Assembly: GCA_001051155.2 (NCBI GenBank)
Contig: JYIP02000003.1
Location: 3,596,001 to 3,660,000, forward strand
Source of the DNA: Chrysoporthe austroafricana
Taxonomy: Eukaryota > Ascomycota > Sordariomycetes > Diaporthales > Cryphonectriaceae
Length of the DNA stretch: 64,000 nucleotides
Reading direction: 5' to 3'
How positions within the stretch are numbered: the stretch's first letter is position 1; every line of letters starts with the position of its first letter. Under the pieces are notes generated by a model, which had not been told where the DNA came from, ran no database searches, and saw only the letters and a program-made list of their open reading frames with translations. Shown piece after piece: positions 25,646 through 38,399 of this stretch. Position numbers and translations under genes: made by a program.

Positions 25646-26254
25646 ATGTCTAGCAAGGTTCGAAAATCAAAATCTTCCTTTCGTTCTGACAAGGATAAAT
25701 AGCGCGCCGCCTTATTGTTCCGCATTATTTCGAACGCCGTGGAAATGCATTCCTGTTCTTATTGTAATCGCTTGGGCTTTGAATCCTGCGCGGTATCCGA
25801 GGCGGATTCTTCTCGCTGCTTTCGATACGTCCAGTACGGCCGGTCGAAATGCGACGTCCTGGAGCCTACTAACGCAGCGGAGCTCTTGCGTACCTCTGCG
25901 CAGCACTAGAAGCTGGAAGACGAGATCGAGGAGCTCGAGGATCGGTTAGTATGCTTGCGCAAACAAAAGCGGCTATAGCGGGAGCGGATAGCGCGTGCGT
26001 TCCGTTATGGCTTATCTAATCTGGAAAACCTTGAGCATATTGAAACTGAGAAGGCCGAGGAGGAATGTCGCAAAGCCGAAACGGAACGTCGGGCTGCGGA
26101 GCCTCTTATTCCCGAGGGTCCTCTTCCTGAGAGCTTCGATTTTAATGCTGCTTTATAGCAGTTTGGCTCCGATATTAATTAGTCCGTCGTTGGCTTGGAA
26201 GCTGGATCTGGGAATATGGCCGGTCTTTCTAGTACTGATTATCTTTCCGGCTGA
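25646..26254 (+). pseudogene. Antisense cysteine-motif/coiled-coil ORF of element III
   Basis: A 202-codon frame runs opposite to pol, from ATG at 25,646 to TGA at 26,252-26,254, between the chromodomain and the 3' LTR. It contains five in-frame stops, all TAG, each one RIP-type change from CAG or TGG. A cysteine motif lies at about residues 37-71 (CSYCNRLGFESC, SSRC, SKCD), loosely like a Zn2Cys6 layout. A coiled coil follows (KLEDEIEELEDRLVCLRKQK, then EKAEEECRKAETERR). The tail has PESFDFNAAL and ends YLSG. Element II encodes the same protein in the same antisense position. I do not know a function; DNA or RNA binding is only a guess from the cysteine motif. Confidence 0.75.
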
Positions 26255-26319
26255 CTGGTAGGTCCTTTCTGATCGATTATTCTTTTAATGGCCAGCCCTT
26301 TTTCGCTACTGCTTATCCA

Positions 26320-29300
26320 GGTAGTCTGCTAAAGCTTAAAGCGCATTTCGTAAGTTATTCCTGGGTTCCTATAAGTTCTCGCTTGCCGGGTAGCCTTTCC
26401 ATTTGACGAGGTATTCGAGGTCGTAATTTGGTCCGCGGTATTTGAGGATTCGTTCGACCTCGTATTCTAGCTTATTACTTTCTACCTGAATGCTTTTATC
26501 TGTTTTGGTCGATCTTAATGCTAGTTCGAGAAGCGAAATGTGGAATACCGGATGGATTCTTATTCTATAGGGTAATGCAAGTTTGAAATTGATATTTGAG
26601 ATTTTCCTTAGGATTTTGAATAGTCCTAATTTCTTATAATCCAGTAAGTGAAAGGGTCTTGTTGTTTTGATATATTCTTTTCGTCGAATAAAGTAAACTT
26701 TATCCCCTTCCTGTAGGATTGGTCCTTTAATCCTTTTGGAGTTGGCGTATTTCGTTATTCTTTCTTGTACGAATTTCAGTTCTTTCTGGAATTCTTCCTG
26801 AACTTTCTTAATCTTTCTGACTTGTCTTTCTGCAGCTTTTGCATTTGCTCCTAGTATTTCGTCATAGTAGGCTATCGGGTTATAGCTATAGAATGCGTAG
26901 AATAGTGATTTTTTTGTCGTATTTATATCTGTATTGTTATATGCAAATTGCGCTAGGAATAAGAAGTTGATTCAGTTATCTTATTCGTAATTTATATAAT
27001 ATTATAAATATTATTTGATAATCTAATTAGTTCTTTCCGTTTGTCTGTCTGTTTGTAGATAAAATGCTATAGATATTCTTTATTGTATTTCAAGTAGTTT
27101 CGTAAGTGAGGTCCAGAAGTTTAATACGAACTTTCTGTCTCTATCGGAAATAATTTCTTTAGGCATGCTGTAATTAGCTATAACCGTTCTAAGGAACGTA
27201 TATACGAGTTCTTCCGCTATACTGCTTTCCTTATATAATAGGAAGTAAGCGTATTTGTTTAGTTTGCAAACTATTATTAGAATGCTATCGTATTGCACTT
27301 TAGTTAAAAGTTCTCGTAAGAGAGGTAGCTTAGTAATGAAATCCTAGCTGATAGATTGCTAAATTGCTTCCGGAATCGGGAATAATTAGAATAACCTATA
27401 AGGCTTGTAATATTCGATTTTATTCTTCTTGCAACTATTGCATTCTTGTAAGATTCTTTCGATCCTTTATCTGAGTCCTGGTAAGTTCCAGTATCTCTTA
27501 ATCCTTTCGTAAATAGCTCTGATTCCTTGATAACTATATGCTAGTGCATTATGTATAGTTCTAATGTGTTTGTCTTGCTTTTCGGGGGTTATATTTTCAG
27601 GATTTCTTTCTTGATTTTCGATTCTGATAATCGTATTGAGTTCTCTTGCTTCATTTATAAGGCTATTATCCTTATTTTGTCGAAAGATATTCTGGAATTC
27701 TCTTGGTTCTGAATTTTAGTAATCTGATCGTTTGCTAAATGCATCTGCTCTGCTATTTTCGGATCTTTTGCAATAGACGATCTTTAGGTCAAATTGTAAG
27801 AGGAATTCTGCCTATTTAATCTGTCATTTGTTTAAGACTTTGGTAATTATGAATATTATAAGATTCTTATAATCCGAATATATTATAATTTGGTACTTGG
27901 TTCCGATCAAGTATTACTGCCATTTCTCGAATGCTTTGACAATTGCTATTAGTTTTTTGTCAGGAATACCGTAATTAAGTTCTGGGCTATTTAGTTTCTT
28001 TGAAAAGTTGCTTACGATCTTAAGGCGTCCTTGATCGTTTTTCTAGCCTAGTTATTTGCCGAATGCGTAGTCTGATATGTTAGTTTCAATTTCAAAGGGT
28101 TTTTCTGGATTTGCTTCGCAAAGAATAGGTTTTATTATAATTCGTCTTTTGATTTCGTCAAATGCTTCCTGTGCTTCTGAAATTTATTCGAACTTCCGAT
28201 CTTTTTTCGTTAGGTCTATAAGCGAGTATGCGATCTTGCTATAGTTTCGGATAAACTGTCGGTAGAAGTTAGCGTATCCGAGAAATGCTTTAATATCCTT
28301 AATATTCCTTAGAATAAGCTATTCCCGTACTGCTCTGACTTTATTTTGTTATATGCTAATCTGTTCTAGCTCGATAATATAGCTTAAATAATTGACTTTT
28401 TGTTAGTAGAAATAGCATTTGCTTAGCTCGACCAGAAATTTATTATCTTGTAGCATATGAAATACTTCTCGTATATGCTGCTTGTATATCTCGAGGTCTT
28501 TCGAGAAAATCAAGATATTATCGAAGTAAATAATGATAGTAATATCCAGAAACTTACGCAAGACATAATTAATCATTTCCTGGAAGGATGCTAGTGCGTT
28601 TGTAAGCCCGAAAGGCATAATTACGTATTCGAAATATCCGTAGCGTATTCTGAAAGCTATCTTCCAGATATTATCTTCCTTGATTCTGATATAATGGTAT
28701 CCTTCCTTGAGGTTAAGCGTAATGAACTATTTTATTCCAATTAGTCGATCTTTCATTTCATTTGCTAGCGGCAATAAGTATCGATTCTTGATAATAATAT
28801 CGTTAAGCTGTTAATAGTTTATATAAAGCCGTAATTTACCGTTCTTTTTGAGTACGAATAGGATAGAGTATCCTGCTAGTAATCGCAATAGTCGTATATA
28901 GCCTCGTTTCAGGTTCTTATCAATATATTCCTTAAGCGCTTTAAGTCTTATTTCGTTAAGTCCGTAAATAGGGAAGAATTTTGGCTGTATTCCTTCTTTC
29001 AAGGGGATCTCGTAATCGTACGGGCTATATTTTGGTAATCCCGTATCAAACTTCCCTTACTATAGTTTCTTGAATTCGTAATATTCTTTTGGTATATTTT
29101 TGAATATTGGTATTGGTCCTTCTTTATCTTTTGCAATTTGTAAGAATATGAAATACTGTTATGCGTATTTTCTTTCGCTAGCTTCCTATTTTTAGGGCTT
29201 TCTTATTTCTGGTAATCTCAAGTATTTATTAAGTACCGAGCCGAATTATCTTCTGGTATATTTATACTATAGGAGCTGTATTTCCTTATAGTTCTATAGT

Positions 29301-30000
29301 CCGCACTTTTTCGTATTGCTCTGTACTTAACCGTTTTTCTGTTAATCGATAGTTATTTATAATCTTAATCCGTCCTTAACCTTTGTCTGGAAGTTCAAGG
29401 TATTCGTAACCTTTCCCTGTATTATGGCTTGTTTTTCAGCTCTAAGGGTATTTGTAAGCCTATTTGAGTGCGTTTCTCTTATACTATCCTCAGTAATTAG
29501 GTCTCTTCTTTTCCTAGTAATTGCGACCTTCTCGGTAAGTACGGCTTATTCTTATAAGATCTGGCCAGTAGTCCAATCAATTCGAAGGTTATATTTCTTA
29601 AGCCAAAATATTCCTAAGATTAACTTATGCTATGCCGTATCTGTAATATCGAAAGCGATGCTTATCGTAAGGCTTTGGATCGAGATACGTAAATAATCAA
29701 TTTCCATATCGATTATACCTAAGTTATATATAACCGACTTTCCTTCTATAGTATTAAGCTTGTAGGAATCCCTTTTTTGCATCTAGGGAATTCGTTCCTT
29801 ATTAACGACTTCGGGCGAGATGAAATTTCCTTATACGCCGCTATCCAATAATGCGCTGTATCGTTATCCTTTGATATATGCATCCAGAATAATGTGCTTT
29901 TCGTCTTTTTTAGTAGTGGCATATAGGGATTTTGTAGTCTTGATCGGCTGTTATCTCATTACAGGCGATCCTTTTTTTTTGGGATTTCCTGGGCATTTCT
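26320..30000 (-). pseudogene. pol of element III: protease, RT, RNase H, integrase, chromodomain
   Basis: Protease lies at about 29,800-29,400. Reverse transcriptase runs 29,010-28,300; its surviving block 28,618-28,403 starts MPFGLTNALASFQEMI and has catalytic YFDN (IIIYFDNILIFSKD) in place of YxDD. RNase H is at about 28,200-27,740. The integrase zinc-binding end (CNSCKKNKI) is near 27,445-27,418, and the core block 27,298-27,080 contains EIISDRDRKFVLNFW. The chromodomain lies near 26,465-26,330 (YEVERILKYRG, EYLVKWKGYP). Frameshifts are few, and most lesions are stops or missense of RIP type, so this is the best template for the II/III group. Confidence 0.9.
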
Positions 30001-30899
30001 CGCTGCTTGCTATGCCAGCCTTCTTGCTTGAGCGTGGCTTCGCTGCCGATTCTTCTCGATTTTCTGCAGCCTATGCCATTCTTTGGCCTTGTCCTGTGCA
30101 TATATGGAATATGCTATTACGTAGCATTGTCCTTATATAGTTCTTCCATCCATGCATGCTCGTGGGCAGTTATCGGGTAGCCCTATATATGCATTATTGT
30201 TTTCGATATGCAAGACTTTTCTGAATCTTCTTTTTCCTTCTATAACAGGATAGATCAATTAGTCTTATTCCCTAAGTAGAAATCAATCTTATTTGACTTT
30301 CTTGCTGAAATATATCTGGCAATTATAATAAATATAGCTAATCCAGGCAAATTCATAATATCGAGGGTATGAATAACTGATTTTTCCGTTTTCCTGGGGT
30401 AGGCATTCGCTATTCTGGAATAGTATGCCTTAAAAGAGTTCTTTTGTCGTAAGCCTATAAATAATATGCTCTATTTCCGTATATTTGGATATCTATTTGT
30501 TGCAATTTTGGCAGTTCTTCTGCTAATAGCGGGTCGTTTCTTTTGATAATTTTTCGTTAAGGACTGGAATTAGTAGGTTATTTAGCTATTTATTGGGGTA
30601 TGCCGATTCTTCGATAATAATGCTAAGTATTAGTAATTCTAGTCTTATAATGCCGATTTCCTTTTCTATTATATTGTTCCATTATTATTCCAGATAATAA
30701 TTCAAGGGGTATTTTCCTAAGTTTTCTTCGTTTCGTAAGGGTTTTTCGCTAGAGCAATCGGAATTACTATCCTGGATAACAGTATTATAAAATGGGCCTT
30801 TCTTGCCTATAGCAAGTTGCCGTTATCCCTAAAGCTTGCGTAGGAATTATTCTGAACTTTCTTTTTCCGAAAAGTATAGTAAGCAGTAATCCTAATAGC

Positions 30900-31990
30900 A
30901 GGCTATCTAGCTTATGCTACTATAATCAGGGTTTACTGCTTGCTCTAGTAGGATATTTTTGTCTAGCTAATTGGGTTCCTATTGCCAAGCGATATTAAGC
31001 TATTTCTCTAAGACTAGCTTCCATTCTCGCTTCCCTTTTCCTTATTAGCAATTGCGGGCGATATAGCCTTTCTTGCCGCAATTATAATAAGTAACCCCTT
31101 TGCGTTATTCGCGTATAAGAGCGTCTAGTTCTATAGGCCCAGCATATATAATGCCTGAATAGGCCGTACTGTTCTTGCCTTTATGCTAGAACTTGTATTT
31201 CCTAATATTTGGCTGATACCGTAAGATAGTACCGTAATTCTTCTGCCGTTATTGCTATCGTTCGTATAATCGGTTATCAATGCGGATTGCCTTATTAATA
31301 AACTTATTAAATTCCTCGGGTCGATTTTCCTTATAAAATTCGTCCTTGATTTCTTCCTTAAGCCTTGCGTAATAGGCATCTATGAAAGGTTCGTCCTCGT
31401 AATCGAAATGAGCGACGATCTGTCGGAATTTCGCCGTATAGTCTGCAGCCGAACCGGTCTATCGAAATGCCTCTAGCTGCTATACTACAGTTCGTCATTT
31501 ATCCGGGTTTCCAAAAGTCTTAGTAAGAGCTGCTTCGAAATTGGCATAGCGCTGGAAGACGCGCTTAGTATCTTCCGAGCGAAATTCCTTAGTATTATCT
31601 AAATAGTTGCGAAAGGTCGGCTCCTACTACTGGAAAGCCGTTCTTTCAAGACGACTTCCCGCGAAGTCGATCTTGTTATAAGTAGTTCTGAACTAGGTTC
31701 CATAATGCTTGAAATAGGCTTTGAATTGCGTCAAGAAGGCCTGGAAGTTTCCCCGAATGCTTTTGTATAGGCCGGGTTTGTCAAGCTTGAAAGCCCTAGC
31801 CTGCTGGAAGGCATTAAAGCGGATAATTTCGTTCTTGACTTCCTCAAATTGCTAATACAGAGCCATATTCTGCTGCTGGAATTATTCGTTAGTAAGGACG
31901 ACCGGAATTTCTTCCTGGAAGGCCTGGTTATTAGACGAAAACAGAGTCTAGGGCGCCATTATATCCTGAATATTGCTCAAAGGGTATATA
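30900..31990 (-). pseudogene. gag of element III with zinc knuckle
   Basis: Read right to left, a gag domain equivalent to that in element II is present at about 31,960-31,150, including the segment around 31,430-31,230. The zinc knuckle is at 31,089-31,048 and reads YYNCGKKGYIARNC: the second cysteine, the glycine and the last cysteine are intact, while the first cysteine is Tyr. Several TAG stops interrupt it. Confidence 0.8.
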
Positions 31991-32021
31991 CTAAACCGAT
32001 CTTGAATAAGAATTATCAAAA

Positions 32022-32443
32022 TATTATGAACGCTACAGCAAATCCTAAGATATACTGTAAGGTCAAAGGGTTTATGCTAATAAGAGCGGTACTAAGTACA
32101 GCCTTGAATTTCAGGACAAAATTACTGAATTTCGCAATATTCATAAGCCAATATGGCTATCAATAATAGGGTTTAATTGATACTTAGATTGACAACTGAA
32201 GAGCTATCTATCTATCTGGTAGATATCCGGGCTTTATATATCCAGCTCTTCAGTTGGGGATAGCTAGGATAGCTTAGCTATCCTACTGGATAGCCTGGGT
32301 AGCCTAGCTATCTTGCGATCCTAACCCTTGCGTATGTAAGCATTGCGGGGTTCCTTTCGTAAGGTCCGGAAATCCTGGTACTCAGTAGGCCGTTTTCGGG
32401 TAACCGGGATGTCGTACCCTGGTCTGTACGTTAGTTCATAATA
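32022..32443 (-). repeat. 5' LTR of gypsy element III (right copy)
   Basis: This 422-bp partner of 25,131-25,552 shares its ends TATTATGAAC and GTTCATAATA. It is followed by the target duplication TATTA and then by family I sequence. The element's leader begins TTTTGATAATTCTTATTCAAG on the minus strand; element II has nearly the same bases after its 5' LTR, so the primer site is conserved, although I cannot name the tRNA. Confidence 0.93.
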
Positions 32444-32448
32444 TATTA

Positions 32449-35237
32449 ATTATTATAATTAAAAAAAAATAAAAATTCTATTTATAAGATTTCGAAATTT
32501 ATTATTTTATATTTAGCATTTTATAAATCAATTCCTATAATTATATTATAAATTTGCTTCTGCTTTTATAAATAATATTATTATTTATTTAATTATAGAA
32601 TAAGATTATTTGCAATACTTATAAATTATCTTCTTGCTATTTTTACGCAAAAATATTTTATTAGCTAGACTTAAATCGTTTTTTAAATATCTTTCAATCC
32701 AGATCTTAGGATTTAAAGTAAACGGATTCGGAATTTCCAATACGGAATACCGAATGCAAATTATTCGCAATTTGGAATTCCTCAAAATATTCTAATAATT
32801 GGAAAAGTTTATTGAATTTACAGGATATTTATATTACTTAATTCCTAAATATAATTATAAAATCAATTTATTTCAGAGAAAAAAAATTAGAATATTAAAC
32901 GAAGCTTGCTAATCGAATTATTTACTTTTAAATATAAGATAACGAAATTATATTACGCAAGCTATTTTCGATTTAATATTAGATAAAATTAATAGTTTTT
33001 ACGATTTCAAAATAGCTTTAAAAGCTAAAAATATTTTATTTTATTATATCTTAAATAAATTTCTTTTTATTTAACTAGATATATTTAAAGAAATAAAGTT
33101 TTTAAATATTATTTTCCAATTAATAAACGATTATATATAAAACGGAATATTGTTAATAGCAAATATAGCTATATAATTAATTCTCTATTTAAATAAAATA
33201 ATTAATAAAATAAAACGAAAGTATTGGCTTATAAAGCTAGAAATAGCTTATTTGGTATAGCTAATACGAAAATTACGGACAATAATAAAATCGAATTAAA
33301 TTAAGCTAATTTATATTTTTACCGATTACGTAACAATAATTAGCATTATTTATTTATTATTTATAAATATAGTAAATAAAATTAAGGCAAATATGCAGCT
33401 AATTCTTATTTCGAAATATTTAAGCTAATTTGATTTGAAAATATATTATATATTAAGAAAGTCAAATATTTTTGTAAATGCTATATTAAAATTATTATTT
33501 ATCTAGAAATCTATCGATAATAAAAGCATTCTAAATAAGATATAGGAAAACGAATTTATTTAAATTCTTAATAAAATATTTATAAATAGCGAAATGAAAA
33601 AGCGTATTAAGAAAAGATACGAAAAATACTTTTTATAATCCAAAATAATCGAATAATTAAAAAACTTAAATAAAATTGCCCGACTATTTTTCATATTAAA
33701 TTATAATAGCTTACTATTTTTCAAGGATTATTATAGGAAATAATAACTATATATCCCGAATGAAATAATATTGGATTTTATTAAAGAAATTTATAATAGA
33801 AAATATTATTTTAATATAAATTATATATAATACGATTTAATAAATCGATTCGTTATTAAATATTGCTATATTAAAATATGCAATTATATATCGATATATC
33901 GAGCTTATAACGAAAATAAAAACGATTTATAATAATTTTTAAAAGAAATATAGCTTATATTATCTCTATTAATCTTATTTTATATTATTATTATAAACTT
34001 TATTATAAGATTACCGATAGTATTATTTATAAATATTATATAAGCTTTAGCTAAAATACTATTCTTAGATATATTTCTTATAATTACGAATAAATATTCC
34101 AAAATTATAATTATTATATTAAGCAATGCAATATATATTGCAGCAAATTAAGCAATCCTTATTTTACAGATACTTTATATTACTAGCTAAGGAATACTTA
34201 AAAGAATTATTTTAGATAGAGATTCGAAATTCCTATCGGAATTCTGGAAATATTTATAGAAAGCTATCGGAACGAAACTTGCTTATTCTACCGCTTCGTA
34301 TCCGCAAACGGACAAGCAGTCTGAAATAAAAAACCGAATAATTAAAATAGCAATTCGGCATTTCATAATCGCTTACTTTAATACAGAATAGACCAAAATA
34401 ATACCGGTATTATAATTTAATTTGAATAATGCATATAACCGAATTATAAAATATTTAGCTAATTAAATGCTATTCAGATTTAATTTATTATCGGGCTAAT
34501 AGATAGGAAATATAATACCTTTAATAAAAAAAGTTTTCTAAAAAAAAGCTTAATTTTTTATTGCTGAAATGCAAATAATAGCTAAATTGCAATATAATAA
34601 GCATTATTACTAGATAATTTTCGAATTAAATAATTGAATATATATTCGCTTAAACTATAAATATTTATTACTAAATAACTTATTTCTAAAATTTTTATAA
34701 TAAAGGATAAGATTTTTCCAAATTATTCGAAAGATAAAAAACTTAATATATAAATTGAAATTAGCTTTTTATATAAATATTTATCCAGTAATCTCAATAA
34801 TATAATTAATACTTGCAAACCTTCTTAAGATAAACTTTTATAAATATAACTTTATATATTAGAACCCAATAAATATATTAGAAAATCCGGATATCGAGAA
34901 ATATTTGGAAAATTATTAATATTACGAGCTAGAAAAGATAATTAGCCGCTATAAGCGAAAATATAAACGTAATCCGTATAGAATTGAATACTTAGTAAAA
35001 TAGATAAACTATTCTAGCTATTATAATATATAAATGCCTTATAATGCTTTGAATGCGAACGAAATAATATATAATTTCGAACGGAAATGCGAAATTATAG
35101 CCGAATTGCAAGAAAAAGCAAAGCAAAAGCAGCTATTAGCAGAAGAAATCCCTAAACCGGAAGATATCGTTATAATTGCCTTACGAAAACGAAGCAGGCC
35201 AAAGCGCGACTTACGAATAGAAAATATATTAGAATAA
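32449..35237 (+). pseudogene. Family I pol relic resumed: RT, RNase H, integrase, chromodomain (copy C)
   Basis: This continues the RT interrupted at 25,130. It is collinear with copy A bases 833-3,621. The integrase core is readable near 34,210-34,330 (DSKFLSEFW, later YPQTDKQSEIKN, closer to the canonical motif than in copy A). The terminal basic segment 35,034-35,237 is open for 67 codons (starting MPYNALNANEIIYNFERKC) and follows a chromodomain-like IEYLVK near 34,985. Confidence 0.85.
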
Positions 35238-35515
35238 GCTAATCTATTTATTTTAAGAAATCGAAAGAACCCGTAACGTAATAAGCGCATATTAGAGTAA
35301 AAGCAATTGTTAAGTAAAGCAAGTAAATTTCTGGCAAATGCAAAAAGCTATTATTTCGTAAACTGCTAGTAAATTCATTTTGTTTTCTTTTTCCTATTAA
35401 CGCATTTACGATTATTATCTTTATTTATTTATTATAGCTAGCCGTATTGCCCTATTATTATTACTTTTTATTATATTTTTGAATATTATTTTTAAGTATT
35501 AAGCTAGTATTATTA

Positions 35516-37806
35516 TTAATTTCGTTTTATTTTGCTAAGTTTCCGTAAATTCGCAAAGATTATATTAATAAGGCTATTAATATTATTAAAACTAAAATGC
35601 ATTATGCGATTATTAAATTATATTTTTCTATAAATGCCTTGCTATAAGACTAAAACTGATAAGAAATAGTATATTTAGTTATGCTTAATTTCTATATAAT
35701 ATTATATTCTATATTTCAAGAAAAACTTTCTAAAGTTTGCCGAAAAAGCAAAATTATATAATATGCTAAATATATTTATAAAATATCGCTTAAAAACTAC
35801 TTCTCTCTAGAAAGATATTAATAAGCTATATATTTATATAATAATAAAAGCCGTTTTTATTATAATATTTATATAATAAAGAATTACTTAAGCGATTTCC
35901 TTTATTGCTAAGAAGCTTATATAATAGCCTTTCGTTAAGCGCTAATTAGTAAAAATTATACCGATATAATAAATTGAAAAATCGAATACAATATTTATAT
36001 CCCTAATACCGAACTAAATAGCGGCAATATTAGTTAGCTGCTAATTATTAAGGAAGCTTAAGAGCTTATTTTATAATATTCTATATTATTGTAAATTAAC
36101 CGTTCTAGCCCTATTTACGAAAGATAAGAGCTTTATTCAAGTATTCTTATTAGCGCAGATATTATTACGAGCAAGGATATAAATAACGGATTAACGGATA
36201 ACTCTATTAAGGGAATATCGCTTGAATTTACCCCGAATTCATTTACTATTCGTAATTCTATCCTTGCCTTATATATTTTATTAATAGCTTATTATATCTT
36301 ATTTCCTATTATAATATCGAAAGACGATTGCTTATAAAATAAGCGTAGCCGTTATATCAAAAATAAAGCTAAATAAATAATATTAAGCGGTTATAGCAAT
36401 CTTATTAAAAAGGAAGTAAATGCTATACGCTATATAATTAATATAGCAGAAATCGTTATAATTTACGAATATAATCGTAATATAGCCCTTGCTACTTGGA
36501 AAAAAATAGCTAAGAATATTAAGCCAATTTTGGTTAAGTTTGAAATCCTTAAGCTTATTATATTAATCGCTAATTTAAGCTTATTTGCTATAATAGAACG
36601 AAATTTCATAATGCTAGCTAAACGCTATTAAGTTATAAACAATACTATCGACTTAACCGAAAACAACTTACCGAATATAGCTAATCTATTAATTATACCA
36701 AATAAAGCTCCCCGAGCTAATATTAATAATATCTTGCCCTTACGGGTTATACTTTGCATTATTCCTGCTTTATTTATCAAATATAACCTTAAATTTAAAG
36801 CTATTAAAGCCGAAATTGCAATATATTACTATATGCTAGCCCTTTATATATCCAAGAAATATATATGCTATAATTTCATTTGGAAAGGCAATTTCGGCAT
36901 TAACCGTCTTTATATTGCTAATAGTTTCGTTATTCATAATAATATTAAGTTCAGCATTATCGGAATCTATAATAATCGCATCTAGTATTTTTTCCTTTTT
37001 ATTATAAGAAAATATATATACAAGTTTATTATTTAATTCCGCAACCTTAATTTTACTATTTTATCTAACCGGTCGGGCTTATATTTTATTATAAACCAAA
37101 TTTTCCGTTTCGAATACGATTTCAAAGCCGTTAAGATTATCTTTATTAAGGATAATATAGATTACGATTTTAATACTATTTTTCAGAAATAAGCTAATGA
37201 AAATAAAGACTATTTCAACGCTATCCGGTTTTTGTAATGCCAAAATCGCATAATAAGCTTTAAATCTTATATTCAAGCATATAGGCTAATCAAAACTTTA
37301 TAGCTTAATATTTATAATTATACTAACTTTTGCGATTATATCGGAAAGGAAAAACTATTTGCTATATTCTTTTATAATTTATTAAACTTTGAAATTATTA
37401 TTAAAGCCTGGAAAATTATTCCCAATTAATAAATATAGCTATTATTTATCGATATAATATTATTAATAGCATATAATATTACTTTTTTCCAATAATTTAT
37501 AGATTTAGCTATTTATATTAAAAATTAATTATAATATTGCTATATAATAACTATACGCAGCTATTGGTTTTGCATATTAATATATCCTATTGTAATTTTA
37601 TTTTATATTTATTATTATTATATTTACTTAATACTTTATTATTTGAAAGCTATATTTTCTATTAATATCCATAAGCAATTTTAATCTTTAATTATATCTA
37701 TATTAAATATTTCGGCAATAAATATAATTAAGCATTACCGAAATATATTTAAATATCGGCTAGCCTTATTATATATAAGTACTATATATATTTATCCATT
37801 CCAGGC
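35516..37806 (+). pseudogene. Unidentified long sense ORF downstream of pol (copy C)
   Basis: This is the equivalent of the 3,900-6,190 frame of copy A. Its longest surviving open block is 36,734-36,985 (83 codons, including KAIKAEIAIYYYMLALYISK). Amino-acid-level agreement with copy A in the same frame, with most differences at RIP-type positions, argues that this is a true gene of the element. No domain is recognised. It lies between the chromodomain end and the 3' LTR, where envelope-like or accessory genes sit in other retroelements. Confidence 0.55.
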
Positions 37807-38111
37807 ATAAACCGATTATAGTAAAGGATTAATTCTAAGCTTCTAATATAAGCAAGTTTTCTTTTAATTCCCGGCATAAGCATATTTATTATTCAAGTTC
37901 CCGACATAAGTACATTTACCTATTAAGATTCTAGTACAAGTCGGCTTTATAAAACGATTATTATTTCCTATATAATTTCCTTTATCTAATAGTACTATTA
38001 TGCTTTTCTTTGCCGTATAACCCAGAGTTTTATTATATCGTATTACCGCTACCCAAGATATCTCTAATAGTTAGCTTCCTTTGCGAATAAAGGTTATAAG
38101 GGGCCGGCAAT

Positions 38112-38319
38112 TAATAATAAAACTTATAGACGAGGTAAATTCGTAATGGATTCGCCTGGTAAATCTATAGTAAATCCTTTAGTAAATACGCAGTAAATTT
38201 ACTAAGTAAATGCTATATTTTTACCGGAAGGCCTATATAATGCCCTGATAGGCTTTTAGCGTAGTTTACTTTCTTGGAAGAACTATGCTTTATAATATAT
38301 TTCAGTATATTTACCATTA
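38112..38319 (+). repeat. 3' LTR of family I copy C
   Basis: A 208-bp repeat that starts TAATAATAAAAC (two RIP-type changes from TGATAGCAAAAC) and ends TTTACCATTA. It is followed by the AAGTC target duplication. Confidence 0.9.
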
Positions 38320-38399
38320 AAGTCCAAATATATATATAGTTTTCGGTTTTGCAAGAATATTTAAAAAAAAGCTTTCTAAATTAAGCTAATATTAATATT

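Larger units (their letters stand above)
25131..32443 (-). mobile_element. Ty3/gypsy element III, full length, mildly RIP-mutated
   Basis: A complete 7,313-bp element on the minus strand. The 422-bp LTRs (25,131-25,552 and 32,022-32,443) begin TATTATGAAC and end GTTCATAATA (perfect 10-bp terminal inverted repeats) and are flanked by a TATTA target duplication (25,126-25,130 and 32,444-32,448). Base composition is far less AT-biased than in its surroundings and long coding stretches survive. In element direction (right to left) it holds gag with zinc knuckle, protease, RT, RNase H, integrase and chromodomain, plus an antisense ORF on the plus strand. It interrupts family I copy C and is the youngest insertion seen. 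Confidence 0.95.
20344..38319 (+). mobile_element. Ty3/gypsy family I, copy C, complete but interrupted by element III
   Basis: The only family I copy with both ends in the window. The LTRs are 208 bp each (20,344-20,551 and 38,112-38,319), flanked by a perfect AAGTC target duplication (20,339-20,343 and 38,320-38,324). Removing element III and its duplicated target leaves about 10.66 kb, long for a fungal gypsy element. The order is LTR, minisatellite leader, long gag, retropepsin, RT, RNase H, integrase, chromodomain-like tail, unidentified sense ORF, LTR. It inserted into the copia element. The whole copy is RIP-degraded. Confidence 0.92.

Noticed and set aside
31849..32166. Plus-strand 105-codon frame spanning the LTR edge
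   Set aside because: It is a shadow across element III's leader and LTR with no coding signal.
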